Source of the DNA: Teredinibacter haidensis
GTDB lineage: Bacteria; Pseudomonadota; Gammaproteobacteria; Pseudomonadales; Cellvibrionaceae
Length of the DNA stretch: 64,000 nucleotides
Reading direction: 5' to 3'
NCBI RefSeq assembly: GCF_014211975.1
Contig: NZ_CP060084.1
Location: 1,488,001-1,552,000 of the forward strand
Below the pieces are notes generated by a model. It was not told the origin of the DNA. It saw nothing but the letters and a program-made list of their open reading frames with translations, and did not search any database. The position numbers and the translations under genes are program-made. Of this stretch, positions 1-8,452 are shown piece by piece (positions within the stretch are counted from its first letter, which is position 1; each line of letters begins with the position of its first letter).

Positions 1-770
1 CCTGCTTCAGTTAAATAGTTAAAGCTTATTACGGAGTCGGATACGATGGTGGTATTCACCCAGGGGTAATACGCGGCCGCAAAATCGAGATAGTTAATCC
101 CCAACGCGTCCCGAAATGCGGCGATACAATCGCCAGCGGCATCTTGCCGATCTTTATACCCGTCGAAAACGTCCAAAATGGCAACACGATTTCGCATTTT
201 GTTACCACAGTGTAAAAGTACGGCCTGCTGTACCGATGTGCATGCTTTTAAACTGGGTAAGGACATCGTTTCGGGAATTACGATCATTGTTGGCTCCGGC
301 TCTTTAATAAGAGTAGCGACGCCATTCTGTAGTTCATCGGCCTTTATTTCCCCTTTTCCGTCGCCGTCTTCATCACCATCGTAGTCGCCTACAGAAACGA
401 TATAACAAGCGCCCCCGCCATTCTGAAAAAATAGGCGCATTGAACTAAAAAGGATAAATTTCGCACTTTCTTGCTTCAATGATTTCCCTTTACCCCGACC
501 ATCTCCCGCTATTCTTATCTTAAAATCAGCATTTTCTAACGACGCTGCATCCTCAATGGTGAATTTTGGTGTCGGAGCATCACCGAAGTATTTTTCGAAT
601 TCCTTCATTGAAGAAATTCGCCAGGGTTTGTTAAGCAGTGATTTATCGCCGTTTTCCGCTTTTTGCGTGTAGCCGATAAACGCAGGAACCGCTGTCGCGA
701 CTTCTACGACGGAGTTGGGGAAAGCGCTTTTTTCGACAATATAAACGCCGGGGGTTTTCATGGCTGGCAT
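1..770 (-). CDS. contractile tail sheath protein, N-terminal part (runs off left edge)
   Basis: Reading the minus strand from the ATG at 770 gives about 256 codons without a stop to the window edge. The protein opens MPAMKTPGVYIVEKSAFPNS, followed by VVEVATAVPAFIGYT and, near residue 105, FFQNGGGACYIVSVG. These are hallmark N-terminal blocks of phage-tail-sheath (FI-like) proteins in extracellular contractile injection systems and R-tailocin-like particles. The sheath surrounds the inner tube and contracts to drive it into a target. An AAAGGAC ribosome site lies 6 bases before the ATG. The gene is 21 bp downstream of 792-1715 and in the same operon as the DUF4255 gene, which supports an injection system rather than a stray prophage gene. 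Only the N-terminal half can be seen; family members are usually 350-700 residues long. Confidence 0.9.
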   Translation of the reverse strand, partial: MPAMKTPGVYIVEKSAFPNSVVEVATAVPAFIGYTQKAENGDKSLLNKPWRISSMKEFEKYFGDAPTPKFTIEDAASLENADFKIRIAGDGRGKGKSLKQESAKFILFSSMRLFFQNGGGACYIVSVGDYDGDEDGDGKGEIKADELQNGVATLIKEPEPTMIVIPETMSLPSLKACTSVQQAVLLHCGNKMRNRVAILDVFDGYKDRQDAAGDCIAAFRDALGINYLDFAAAYYPWVNTTIVSDSVISFNYLTEA

Positions 771-791
771 AATTTTGTCCTTTTGCTATAT

Positions 792-1715
792 CTAGTTAAT
801 AAATGATTCTGCCAAGATGATGGCGTTGTCGTTAGCATCATACTGCCTGACATAATTTCCTGGATTTGGTAGCGGCAAACTATCAATTAGTATGTTTTCG
901 CGGCCGTATTTCTCCTCCACTAAAGAGGCGTAATTTTCGAGGGTATCTTTCATTGTCATGGATTTTAGGGAAGTGAAAGTTTGCACCGTTCTTCCATTCT
1001 CTAAAGTTTCTATATTTGAATTAAATTTAACATCATTCAACTTTACAGACAGCCGTTCACTTGGAGTGTATTTCATAAGGTAGTACTTGACCTTGTAACG
1101 ATTAGAATTAAAATAAAGCACTTTATTTATTACCTTATCACTACTGAGTAACGAAGAAATCGGTACATTCAGTATAATACTAGAGATTCGGCGAACTCTG
1201 TTGAATAAAGCCAAGACCTGATCGTCCATATTCGTATAGTAATCATTGACATCAACTAAATTTAGACTTTTAAGCTGGCTCAATGATTCTATGCGCCGTA
1301 AAGTATCTACTGAAAAGCTCGTTCCTGTTAATTGGTCTCGATCGTCATACCAATTAAACAAGTAGAAACAAAGAGATTCGACATTTGTATTTTTTATTTC
1401 ATTATCAAAGAGTACAGTTTTCGTGTGGCGACAAGTAATATTAATACCCTGGGTAACGAGGTGGAAATTTGTTGGGTCAACGGGTCTAAGGTAAAAAACC
1501 AAATTATCGTCACAAAAATATTTATTGATCTCTTTTTTGCTCAACCGATCTGAATTCCATATTAAACTGAATCCGGCCGAAGACGGCATCAGTTTCCAAT
1601 CAAGCGCGTCCAATATTTTTGTGGTAAACCCCATCGCAAACACATTCATTTCAAAAGGGGTACCGCCAGAGAAAAATTCGTGATTGTAGGTAACATGGGC
1701 GATCTCCTGATACAT
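792..1715 (-). CDS. conserved hypothetical protein of the contractile injection locus
   Basis: A 307-residue soluble protein with no signal peptide and no clear membrane segment, starting MYQEIAHVTYNHEFFSGGTP. I cannot assign a domain. It sits 2 bp after the DUF4255 gene and 21 bp before the sheath gene, so it is almost certainly co-expressed with them. An N-terminal TYNH-(E/D)-(F/Y)-F pattern followed by an F/L-rich beta-type segment recalls small accessory proteins found beside DUF4255 genes in Bacteroidetes-type injection loci; this comparison is from memory. Its place between the end protein and the sheath makes a structural or assembly role likely. A secreted effector is less likely because effectors usually lie at the other end of such operons. 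Confidence 0.7.
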   Translation of the reverse strand: MYQEIAHVTYNHEFFSGGTPFEMNVFAMGFTTKILDALDWKLMPSSAGFSLIWNSDRLSKKEINKYFCDDNLVFYLRPVDPTNFHLVTQGINITCRHTKTVLFDNEIKNTNVESLCFYLFNWYDDRDQLTGTSFSVDTLRRIESLSQLKSLNLVDVNDYYTNMDDQVLALFNRVRRISSIILNVPISSLLSSDKVINKVLYFNSNRYKVKYYLMKYTPSERLSVKLNDVKFNSNIETLENGRTVQTFTSLKSMTMKDTLENYASLVEEKYGRENILIDSLPLPNPGNYVRQYDANDNAIILAESFIN

Positions 1716-1717
1716 AT

Positions 1718-2287
1718 TCAGTTACCCACTAACGCTTGAGGGTTGGATGCTGTATGAACTCGCGCAACAGTCCCTTCGGGCTTAATTGTTAACATTCGTA
1801 CTTTGTAGAAAATTGAAGGCAGATATTTACCACCTAACATCCCCCATAAATTACTGACTTCATTTAGATCTGTATTTTCTATCTCGATAATTAGTTTTTC
1901 TAACTGGGTGGGTATATCCGGAATAATAAACCTGTCTAATACTGGGTTTTCGTGAAGGCACTGAATGGACATGGAAAGAAAAGACAGTGCATCTACGTAA
2001 CGATTACCGTGAAAATTGGCTGCGATGGAAATATGAATATTAAGGTAAAGCGCTTCGGTCGACTGAATAATTCCCGACTTTACAGTTTGACATGATCGAG
2101 AATACGGCAATGTATCTTTTGATATATTGGCAACAAAGATTAGTATCTTGTCATTCGCTTCAACCGGCATAACGCCGTCGGGAGAAACTGGCGAAGCGAT
2201 TTCAACGATATCCTCATCAATATCTACGCGCTGGCTAATAAACCCATTCAATCTTGCCGCAATGATCTCTAGCGCTTGATCTAACAT
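1718..2287 (-). CDS. DUF4255 / Pvc16-type protein, putative tail terminator of a contractile injection system
   Basis: A 189-residue protein recognised by the family pattern: start MLDQALEIIAARLNGFI, a central block LYLNIHISIAANFHGNRY followed by DALSFLSMSIQCLHENPV, and a C-terminal block LWGMLGGKYLPSIFYKVRM. DUF4255 (Pvc16 N-terminal) proteins are near-universal in extracellular contractile injection systems, where Afp16/Pvc16 caps the sheath-tube end and sets tail length. It is the first visible gene of the minus-strand operon; the stretch upstream (2288-2390) would hold the promoter, but I see no strong sigma70 match. The next gene starts 2 bp after its stop, which suggests translational coupling. 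Confidence 0.88.
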   Translation of the reverse strand: MLDQALEIIAARLNGFISQRVDIDEDIVEIASPVSPDGVMPVEANDKILIFVANISKDTLPYSRSCQTVKSGIIQSTEALYLNIHISIAANFHGNRYVDALSFLSMSIQCLHENPVLDRFIIPDIPTQLEKLIIEIENTDLNEVSNLWGMLGGKYLPSIFYKVRMLTIKPEGTVARVHTASNPQALVGN

Positions 2288-2710
2288 AATTTCTACAAAC
2301 CATCATTGGGATCGTTTATCAGAAATAAGTCTGTCAGCTTTCAAGGTTTTTCGGAAATGAAATGTAGGTATCGGACAATAACAAAATGTTATGTGGTACT
2401 TGAATTTTCAAAGACGTACAAAATTATCGATTTTATATCATGATGGAAATGATTCCTGTAGCGAATATTTTCTTCCTTTCGCGTACGTAATACAGCAATC
2501 TGGAAGCCTGTATAAACGTCAATTTTTTATCTACTCACCAGCAGTCTTAGATGTGTACGAGATTTATACGCTGCCGTTGAGCGTACGAACTAGCGCAAAC
2601 GTGCAGTTTTTAACGGCCAGTTACGCGTGCACGGGGACCTAATACTGCAAAACATGAACCAAATTTAACCTCTTAATAAACGGCATACACTGGGGTACCA
2701 GTGATACCAT
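2288..2710. other. intergenic stretch upstream of the injection operon, no supported gene
   Basis: This stretch presumably contains the promoter of the minus-strand injection operon at its left end. A plus-strand open frame at 2391-2642 (83 codons) has no ribosome site, no recognisable motif and unusual composition, so I do not call it a gene. The right part merges into degraded coding remnants. Confidence 0.5.
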
Positions 2711-2879
2711 AACTTTTAGATAGGGCTTGTCCCCTCGCAATTTCTCGATCACGGGGTTGGTACAGCAAAAGGGTAAACGAGCGTTTAACACCTCGATAAC
2801 CACGTCAACCTGAGGCATTATCTCCTTAACGTGCTTGCGCAGCCTTATTCATATGGCCCGGATACCAATTTATTAACAT
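2711..2879 (-). pseudogene. truncated fragment of ribosome biogenesis GTPase RbgA/YlqF
   Basis: From an ATG at 2879 the minus strand encodes MLINWYPGHMNKAAQAR, then a stop at 2826-2828. One frame over, the match continues as VKEIMPQVDVVIEVLNARLP, then FCCTNPVIEKLRGDKPYLKV ending near 2711. INW-(F/Y)-PGHMNKA, PQVDVVIEVLDARLP and NP-x-I-x-x-LRGDKP are consecutive N-terminal blocks of the circularly permuted GTPase RbgA (YlqF), residues about 1-55. The G-domain motifs (NKxD, GxPNVGKS) are missing, so this is a frameshifted, truncated relic. It suggests a rearrangement breakpoint; a complete copy would be expected elsewhere in the genome. Confidence 0.8.
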
Positions 2880-3139
2880 ACAACACGCTGCTCTTCGAAC
2901 GTTCTCTATTTTTACCGTTTTTATCAGTAAATCACTGCGGTACAGCATCAAAGGAATCGAACGGAAAGCCAATAAGTTAAGGCAGTTAGATAGCCGGGCA
3001 ACAACGCGAATCGTGCTCCATCGGTAATCGAAGGGCCGACCACACCGTGCCCCAAAGTAATAATGGGGCATATTGGGGGCAAGCGCTGATATGATGACGC
3101 AAGGAGGAGTTATCGAGTATATGTATGCCATATTACTTA

Positions 3140-3486
3140 TTTTCATATAAGTTAAAGAGGAAAACTTTACGTCCTTTCCCCAACTGCGTCGAAATACCTG
3201 AGCATAGCCTTTCATTTTTTGCGCCGTACCTGCGCAATAACTGTATCGCCGACTAAAATTCTGCGCATGCTCTAGCCATTTATCCGGGGCGAGACCAAAA
3301 CGCTGAATAATAGGCGGGATTTCGGAAGGAATAAAACCGTGCTTATCGTCACGTATAGCACGCCCCGTAACATCCAGCAGATCGAAAAATCCTTCGCGAG
3401 GAAAAGGTAACGCTACATGAATATCGGTCTTTGAGGGTTTACTAAATGGCGTTAGCTCGCAGTGCGGAAAGTCGTTTACGTATAGT
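3140..3486 (-). pseudogene. C-terminal remnant of a Y1 (IS200-like/REP-associated) transposase
   Basis: The minus-strand frame reads FDLLDVTGRAIRDDKHGFIP, then SEIPPIIQRFGLAPDKWLEH and AQNFSRRYSYCAGTAQKMKG. The block (L/V)-D-x-TGRAIR-(D/E)-DK-x-G-x-IP-x-x-x-PPI-x-QR followed by W-L is the C-terminal signature of a common gammaproteobacterial family of about 320-residue Y1 transposases. The catalytic N-terminal part with the HUH motif is absent: a TAA lies in frame just upstream near 3487-3489. After about 3140 the frame stays open to 2826 but no longer resembles the family. It is therefore a relic, not a functional gene. Confidence 0.7.
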
Positions 3487-3989
3487 TACTTGAGCAAGAA
3501 TTAATTCGCTGACCGCCTAGCTAGCGTCCTCGATTATCTATTGGGATCTGCTCCTATTGCCTTGCAATACCGCATGTATGTTTTAACACTCTAAAGAACA
3601 AAATCCCGCTAATATTTGTAGTGTTTTTTTGTGGTGCGCCAAGTGCTTTTTAGATAAACCATACAATGCAGAAACCATTACCCTTAGTCGAGCTATTTAC
3701 TCTATAGCACTCAGGCAGCAGTTTTTCCTGCCCGGAGATAGGTTAGGCCGTGGCGTAGTAAAAAAGGGCAGTAGTTCACTCCCCTGAACAACGGATGATT
3801 AATCGGTTTGTTGCCCCCTCCTCTAACAATTATTCCACACTTTACGCGCCAGCATGCATCCGTTGTCACCAATACCAACTTGCACCACTATTTATCATCG
3901 AACAGTCAAAAACAGTTCACACCTTCGTCACGTTCACTCCCTACAGTCTGCCATTGTTTTTCTATGCGTTCTCACTGGAGGAGATACCA
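3487..3989. other. intergenic stretch ahead of the 3990 gene, no supported gene
   Basis: About 500 bp without a convincing gene. The frame of the 3990 gene stays open back to 3795, but that part has no ribosome site, and a signal peptide with a strong ribosome site begins at 3990. It probably contains the promoter and leader of the 3990-8301 gene pair. A tandem motif around 3900-3925 (CAGTCA and CAGTTCA, 10 nt apart) is only a weak resemblance to a Pho box. Confidence 0.45.
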
Positions 3990-6221
3990 ATGGCAAAGTC
4001 ATTTATACGTCAGGTTTTATTGGCGGTAACCATCGCCTGCTCTACCCACACAGTTATCGCGGCGCCCTACGAATGGAATTACCCAGCACCAGTAAAACTG
4101 CCCAGTGCTGGGAGCAATAATGGCAAGGTAGTTCTATTTGATGTGTCCCACGGTGGTACTGAAGGTAATGCCGATTGGGTCATTAACGGTGCATTTTCAG
4201 ATTTTGCCGATGCGCTGGTAGCGGAAGGCTACACCGTAGAGGAGTATCGCGGTGTCGATAATAACAACGACGGCATTATTCAGTTCGTCGATGATTACAG
4301 TGTTTCCAGTAGTACCGCCAGTGCGACTAACGAAGCGACTATCACGCTGAGCGCGATTAGCCATGCCGATGTTCTAGTATTGGCTGAAAGCAACCGGCCT
4401 TTTACGCTGGATGAACGCAGTGCGCTTGAGCAGTTTGTCGCCAGTGGTAAAGGTATTTTTTTCGTTGCAGATCATTACAATGCGGACCGGAATTTAAACA
4501 CATGGGACAGTACAGAAGTTTTTAATGGTTACAACCGTTCAGACCTCAGTCAGTACAATCTGGGTGGGGTCTACGGCGATTTGCGTAATACGGGCGATGC
4601 GAACACCGGTTGGTTAGCGCAGAATTTTGGCATTCGCTTTCGCTTTAACGCGATCAACTTACTGGCAGGCGCGAGCAATATTGTTAGCAGCAGTCAAGGT
4701 GAAGGTATCACACAGGGGGTAACGCCGGTATTGATGGCAGGCGGTGCGACTCTGGCGATTACCGACCCTACCCGAGCAAAAGGGCTGGTGTACTTTGCTG
4801 GCACCGACAGCCCTAGCCCATGGAATCATGCTGTCGATTCTGGCCTATATGTTGGTGGTGCGAACGAAGGCCCCTATGTGGCTATCGCTAAATCAGGAGC
4901 AGGTAAAGCCGCTTTTATTGGTGATTCCAGCCCCATAGAAGACAGTACACCGCTGTATCGACGAGAGGACAGCGGCAGTACCAAGAGCACCTACCCCGGC
5001 TGGACCGACGCCGGCAACGCCGCGCAACTTTCCCTGAATATTATTAACTGGCTTGCCAGCTCAGAACCTTACACGTTGTTTAACAGCAGTGCTCACCCCG
5101 CTGGCATTGCAACACCAAATGCTATGGATACTGAGGAGTTGACCGACCCCGATAACGGCCAGCCCTGGAATAGCCCAAGCGGTTCTTACGACCCCTGGGA
5201 TCCCGCTACTTTTGCCGACGGAGCGTATGGCGCGGCCTACGGATTGGGCGGCAGCGCTTCGAGCAGCAGTTCTTCTTCTAGTAGTAGTTCCAGCTCCAGC
5301 GCTGGAAGTGTTAATGCCATAAGTGTTGCAACAGCACTAGCACAACCCAGCGGGTCCAGCGTGATTGTTGTCGGCGTTATCGCCCAAGGTATTAATGGTG
5401 AATACGCGCTCGAAATTGCTGACGAGGCTAATTCGGCAACCACAATTCTTGTCAAACTCGAAAGTGAATACCGCAGCGAGTTTAGCCCGTTGAATAACCC
5501 GGACGTGCTCGGAAAAACACTCGAAGTCACTGGCGTACGCGATACCTATATGAGTAGCCCAAGCATCGAGTATGTCAGCAACATGCAAATAGTCGTTGCG
5601 AGCACATCCTTGAGCGTTTCTCAAACCCTGGTAGAACCCACCGGCACATTAGTAACGACAAGGGGCACCATTACCCAAGATGTTAACGGTATCTACGCTC
5701 TTGAAATTGCTGATGAAATGAATTCTGGAAGCACCATTTTTGTAAAGCTCGAAAGCGAATACCGCAACGATTTTAGTCCACTGAATAATCCTGCTGTAGT
5801 CGGCGAAACACTAGAGGTCACCGGTATTCGTGATACCTATATGAGCGAAGCCAGTATTGAAGCGGTGAGTGCAATGCAACTCATCAGTACTGGCGGAAGC
5901 GTTAATACTGAGAGCTGTGGCTCTGCGAATGCCGTATCTGTAGACACCGCCTTTACCAGCGCTACGGGCACAGCTCTTGTTGTGGTGGGCGAAGTGGTGG
6001 GAGGTGTAAATAACCCGTACGCGCTCGAGCTGGCGGATTTAAACAGCAGTACCACGGTTTACGTAAAATTGGAATCGCCGCAGCGCGCTTACTTCAGTCC
6101 TGCGAATAACTCTGCCATTGTTGGCCAGCTATTGGAGGTGACCGGTACACGGGATCTTTACATGTCTTATCCCAGCCTGGAATCGGTCAGCAGTTTGCAG
6201 GAGCTGAGTGGCTGCCCCTAA
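3990..6221 (+). CDS. secreted protein: GATase-like N-terminal domain, poly-Ser linker, three OB-like repeats
   Basis: The 743-residue protein starts at ATG 3990 behind a strong GGAGGAGA ribosome site. Residues 1-24 (MAKSFIRQVLLAVTIACSTH..) form a signal peptide cleaved near VIAA. Residues about 40-370 form one globular domain (VVLFDVSHGGTEGNADW, ADVLVLAESN, GIFFVADHYNADRN) resembling GATase-like/DUF4350 folds; I cannot name a reaction. Residues about 425-442 are a run of serines, a linker typical of secreted Cellvibrionaceae enzymes. Three repeats of about 93 residues follow (5311-5589, 5605-5880, 5929-6207), each with YALE(I/L)AD, (V/L)KLES, FSP-x-NN and EVTG-x-RD-x-YMS; these resemble bacterial OB-fold domains found in secreted nucleases. 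It probably forms an operon with the nucleotidase gene 52 bp downstream. Binding of extracellular nucleic acid is inference. Confidence 0.8.
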   Translation: MAKSFIRQVLLAVTIACSTHTVIAAPYEWNYPAPVKLPSAGSNNGKVVLFDVSHGGTEGNADWVINGAFSDFADALVAEGYTVEEYRGVDNNNDGIIQFVDDYSVSSSTASATNEATITLSAISHADVLVLAESNRPFTLDERSALEQFVASGKGIFFVADHYNADRNLNTWDSTEVFNGYNRSDLSQYNLGGVYGDLRNTGDANTGWLAQNFGIRFRFNAINLLAGASNIVSSSQGEGITQGVTPVLMAGGATLAITDPTRAKGLVYFAGTDSPSPWNHAVDSGLYVGGANEGPYVAIAKSGAGKAAFIGDSSPIEDSTPLYRREDSGSTKSTYPGWTDAGNAAQLSLNIINWLASSEPYTLFNSSAHPAGIATPNAMDTEELTDPDNGQPWNSPSGSYDPWDPATFADGAYGAAYGLGGSASSSSSSSSSSSSSSAGSVNAISVATALAQPSGSSVIVVGVIAQGINGEYALEIADEANSATTILVKLESEYRSEFSPLNNPDVLGKTLEVTGVRDTYMSSPSIEYVSNMQIVVASTSLSVSQTLVEPTGTLVTTRGTITQDVNGIYALEIADEMNSGSTIFVKLESEYRNDFSPLNNPAVVGETLEVTGIRDTYMSEASIEAVSAMQLISTGGSVNTESCGSANAVSVDTAFTSATGTALVVVGEVVGGVNNPYALELADLNSSTTVYVKLESPQRAYFSPANNSAIVGQLLEVTGTRDLYMSYPSLESVSSLQELSGCP

Positions 6222-6273
6222 CACATTAACGCTGTCGTGCAGCGATTGTTTTCACTAACAACAAGGAAGCAAC

Positions 6274-8301
6274 ATGTTTAGAAGTAAACCCTATTTAAGC
6301 GCAGCGTCACTTTTAGCTGCAGCCATTTTACTCACTGCGTGTGATGGTGATGATGACGATAAAATAAAAAAGGCCGATGATGGAGGTGTTGTAAAAGTCG
6401 ATCTCCGTTTGATGGAAACTACGGATATCCACGCTAACGTATTGGACTACAACTATTACAGTGGTCAGCAGGATATAAAAGTTGGGTTGGTACGTACCGC
6501 AACACTTATTCACGAAGCGCGTGATGAATTAAGTGAAGCCGGTAACTCAGTACTGGTCGACAACGGCGATCTAATTCAAGGCAGCCCCATGGGTGACTGG
6601 CAGCAGGCCAAGGGCATCGCGCCGGGTGAAATCCACCCTGTATACCAAGCCATGAACGAGCTGGATTACGCAGTGGGTAACTACGGTAATCACGAATTTA
6701 ATTACGGCCTCGAGTTTCTTGCGGAAAGTGTAAACGATGCAAACTTTCCTTACGTATCCGCCAACATTTTTGTCGATGATGGCGATAACAATGCCGACAA
6801 TGATCAGCTGTATTTCGAACCCTACTACCTGTTAACAAAATCATTACAGGACAAAAATGGTGATATGCACGAGATCACTATAGGGTTTATTGGATTTGTT
6901 CCCCCGCAAATAATGCAGTGGGACAAAGGGAATCTGGATGGCCATGTTATCAGTAAAGATATCAAAGCCATGGCTGAGCGCTTTGTACCCGAAATGAAAG
7001 CAGAAGGTGCCGACATTGTTGTCGCCATTCCTCATTCAGGCATCAGCACAAAAGCTTATAGTGCCGAAGACAAATCCGAAAACAGTAGCTGGCACCTTGC
7101 CGATGTTGCCGACATTGACGCGATCATGTTTGGTCACAGCCATCTCACCTTCCCTTCATCGAGTTTTGCCGATACGCCAGAAGTGGACGTCGACCAAGGT
7201 ACCATCAAAGGAATTCCGGCTGTTATGCCTGGTTATTGGGGCAGCCACCTGGGGATTATTGATTTAGAGCTAGAATACGATACACACGCCGACCAATGGA
7301 GCGTTACCAGTAGTAAAGTTGCTGCACGCCCTATCGCGGTTGATGGTGTCGCCACCGTTGAAGCTGATAGCGTTATCGCTACCGAGCTGGAAGCCGAGCA
7401 CCAGGCGACCATCACCTATATGGGCACTCCCATTGGTGAATCGACGGACGATATTTTTAGCTTCCTCGCTCTAGTAAAAGATGACCCATCCATACAAATC
7501 GTAAGCGATGCGCAAAAATCCTACGTAGAGGAGCTTATCAAGGGCGATGTAAATTTACAGGATCTGCCCGTACTGTCGGCGGCTGCGCCCTTTAAAGCGT
7601 GTGATCGCGAAGGCAACTGCAGTTCTGAAAGTAGCTTTACTACTGTACCTAAAGGCCAACTCACACTGAGTGATGCAGCCGATCTCTACCTGTATCCCAA
7701 CACACTGGTTGCCGTTAAAGTAACGGGCGAAGAGTTAAAAGGCTGGCTGGAATGCTCGGCCTCACAGTTCTTCCAGATCGATACCAGCAGCAGCGATCCC
7801 CAAGAGTTGGTCGACTATTCTGGTTTCCCTACGTACAACTTCGATGTTATCGATGGTGTGAGCTACGAGATCGACGTAACGAAACCCGCTCGCAACGATC
7901 GTAGCTGTGAGGTTATCGATGCAAGCGCAGAGCGTATTGTGAATCTTCAGTACCAGGGTGAGGCGGTAGCTGCCGATAAGGAATTTATTATCGCCAGCAA
8001 CAACTATCGTGCAAACGGCGGTGTGTTCCCGGGTACCGGCAGTGATCACGTTGTAATTAATTCGCCAAATGCAAACCGCACCATTCTAGCCAATTATATT
8101 CGAGACAATAGCCCGGTTACACCTACCGCTGATGGCAACTGGTCATTCACACGCATCACAAGTTCTACCGACCTTACCATAACGTTCCGGGTACCTAATA
8201 CCGACAGGGCACGAAATTTTGTGGCAGCACAGCTCACCACTGCCACACTACTGGAAACCAACAGCAACGGTGCAGCGGTATATAAATTAAACCTTCAGTA
8301 G
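6274..8301 (+). CDS. cpdB: lipoprotein 2',3'-cyclic-nucleotide phosphodiesterase / nucleotidase (5'-nucleotidase family)
   Basis: A 675-residue protein with a lipoprotein signal: a hydrophobic stretch ending LLTAC, with the lipid-modified Cys near residue 23 followed by an acidic D-rich tether. The metallophosphatase domain (about residues 43-350) shows TTDIHANV, VDNGDLIQGSPMGDW, YGNHEFNYG and FGHSHLTFP, which are the dimetal ligands of the family. A 5'-nucleotidase C-terminal domain follows (about 385-620), with ASNNYRANGG near its end. The YNYYSG insertion after DIHANV fits CpdB-type enzymes that hydrolyse 2',3'-cyclic nucleotides and 3'-nucleotides. The C-terminus carries an extra beta-rich segment of about 60 residues. 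It likely acts in the outer membrane or periplasm, releasing nucleosides and phosphate downstream of the secreted nuclease at 9334. ATG chosen with AAGGAAG ahead of it. Confidence 0.88.
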   Translation: MFRSKPYLSAASLLAAAILLTACDGDDDDKIKKADDGGVVKVDLRLMETTDIHANVLDYNYYSGQQDIKVGLVRTATLIHEARDELSEAGNSVLVDNGDLIQGSPMGDWQQAKGIAPGEIHPVYQAMNELDYAVGNYGNHEFNYGLEFLAESVNDANFPYVSANIFVDDGDNNADNDQLYFEPYYLLTKSLQDKNGDMHEITIGFIGFVPPQIMQWDKGNLDGHVISKDIKAMAERFVPEMKAEGADIVVAIPHSGISTKAYSAEDKSENSSWHLADVADIDAIMFGHSHLTFPSSSFADTPEVDVDQGTIKGIPAVMPGYWGSHLGIIDLELEYDTHADQWSVTSSKVAARPIAVDGVATVEADSVIATELEAEHQATITYMGTPIGESTDDIFSFLALVKDDPSIQIVSDAQKSYVEELIKGDVNLQDLPVLSAAAPFKACDREGNCSSESSFTTVPKGQLTLSDAADLYLYPNTLVAVKVTGEELKGWLECSASQFFQIDTSSSDPQELVDYSGFPTYNFDVIDGVSYEIDVTKPARNDRSCEVIDASAERIVNLQYQGEAVAADKEFIIASNNYRANGGVFPGTGSDHVVINSPNANRTILANYIRDNSPVTPTADGNWSFTRITSSTDLTITFRVPNTDRARNFVAAQLTTATLLETNSNGAAVYKLNLQ

Positions 8302-8400
8302 TTGTTTGTTAGAACAACCTGCCGGGGTGCAGGAGCAGTAAAAACCGGTTACCCCGCCAGTGGTATTTGGCTATTCCTAATAAACTAGTTATTAGACACA

Positions 8401-8438
8401 AAAAAAGCGGGTAGCCCACAGAGGCCTACCCGCTTTTT
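8401..8438. terminator. bidirectional rho-independent terminator
   Basis: An A-tract, then GCGGGTAG, a short loop, CTACCCGC and a T-tract. The hairpin lies between the convergent nucleotidase gene and the outer-membrane protein gene and is symmetric, so it can serve both. Confidence 0.88.
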
Positions 8439-8452
8439 ATTCGTTAGTTTTA

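Noticed and set aside
2391..2642. 83-codon plus-strand open frame
   Set aside because: No ribosome site, no recognisable motif, located in a debris region; not supported as a gene.
3795..3989. Longer N-terminus for the 3990 protein
   Set aside because: The extra 65 codons lack a ribosome site and precede an evident signal peptide with a strong ribosome site at 3990.
5255..5305. Serine-codon run as a microsatellite or phase-variation tract
   Set aside because: The codons are mixed AGC/AGT/TCT/TCC rather than one repeated unit, so it is a normal poly-Ser linker unlikely to slip.
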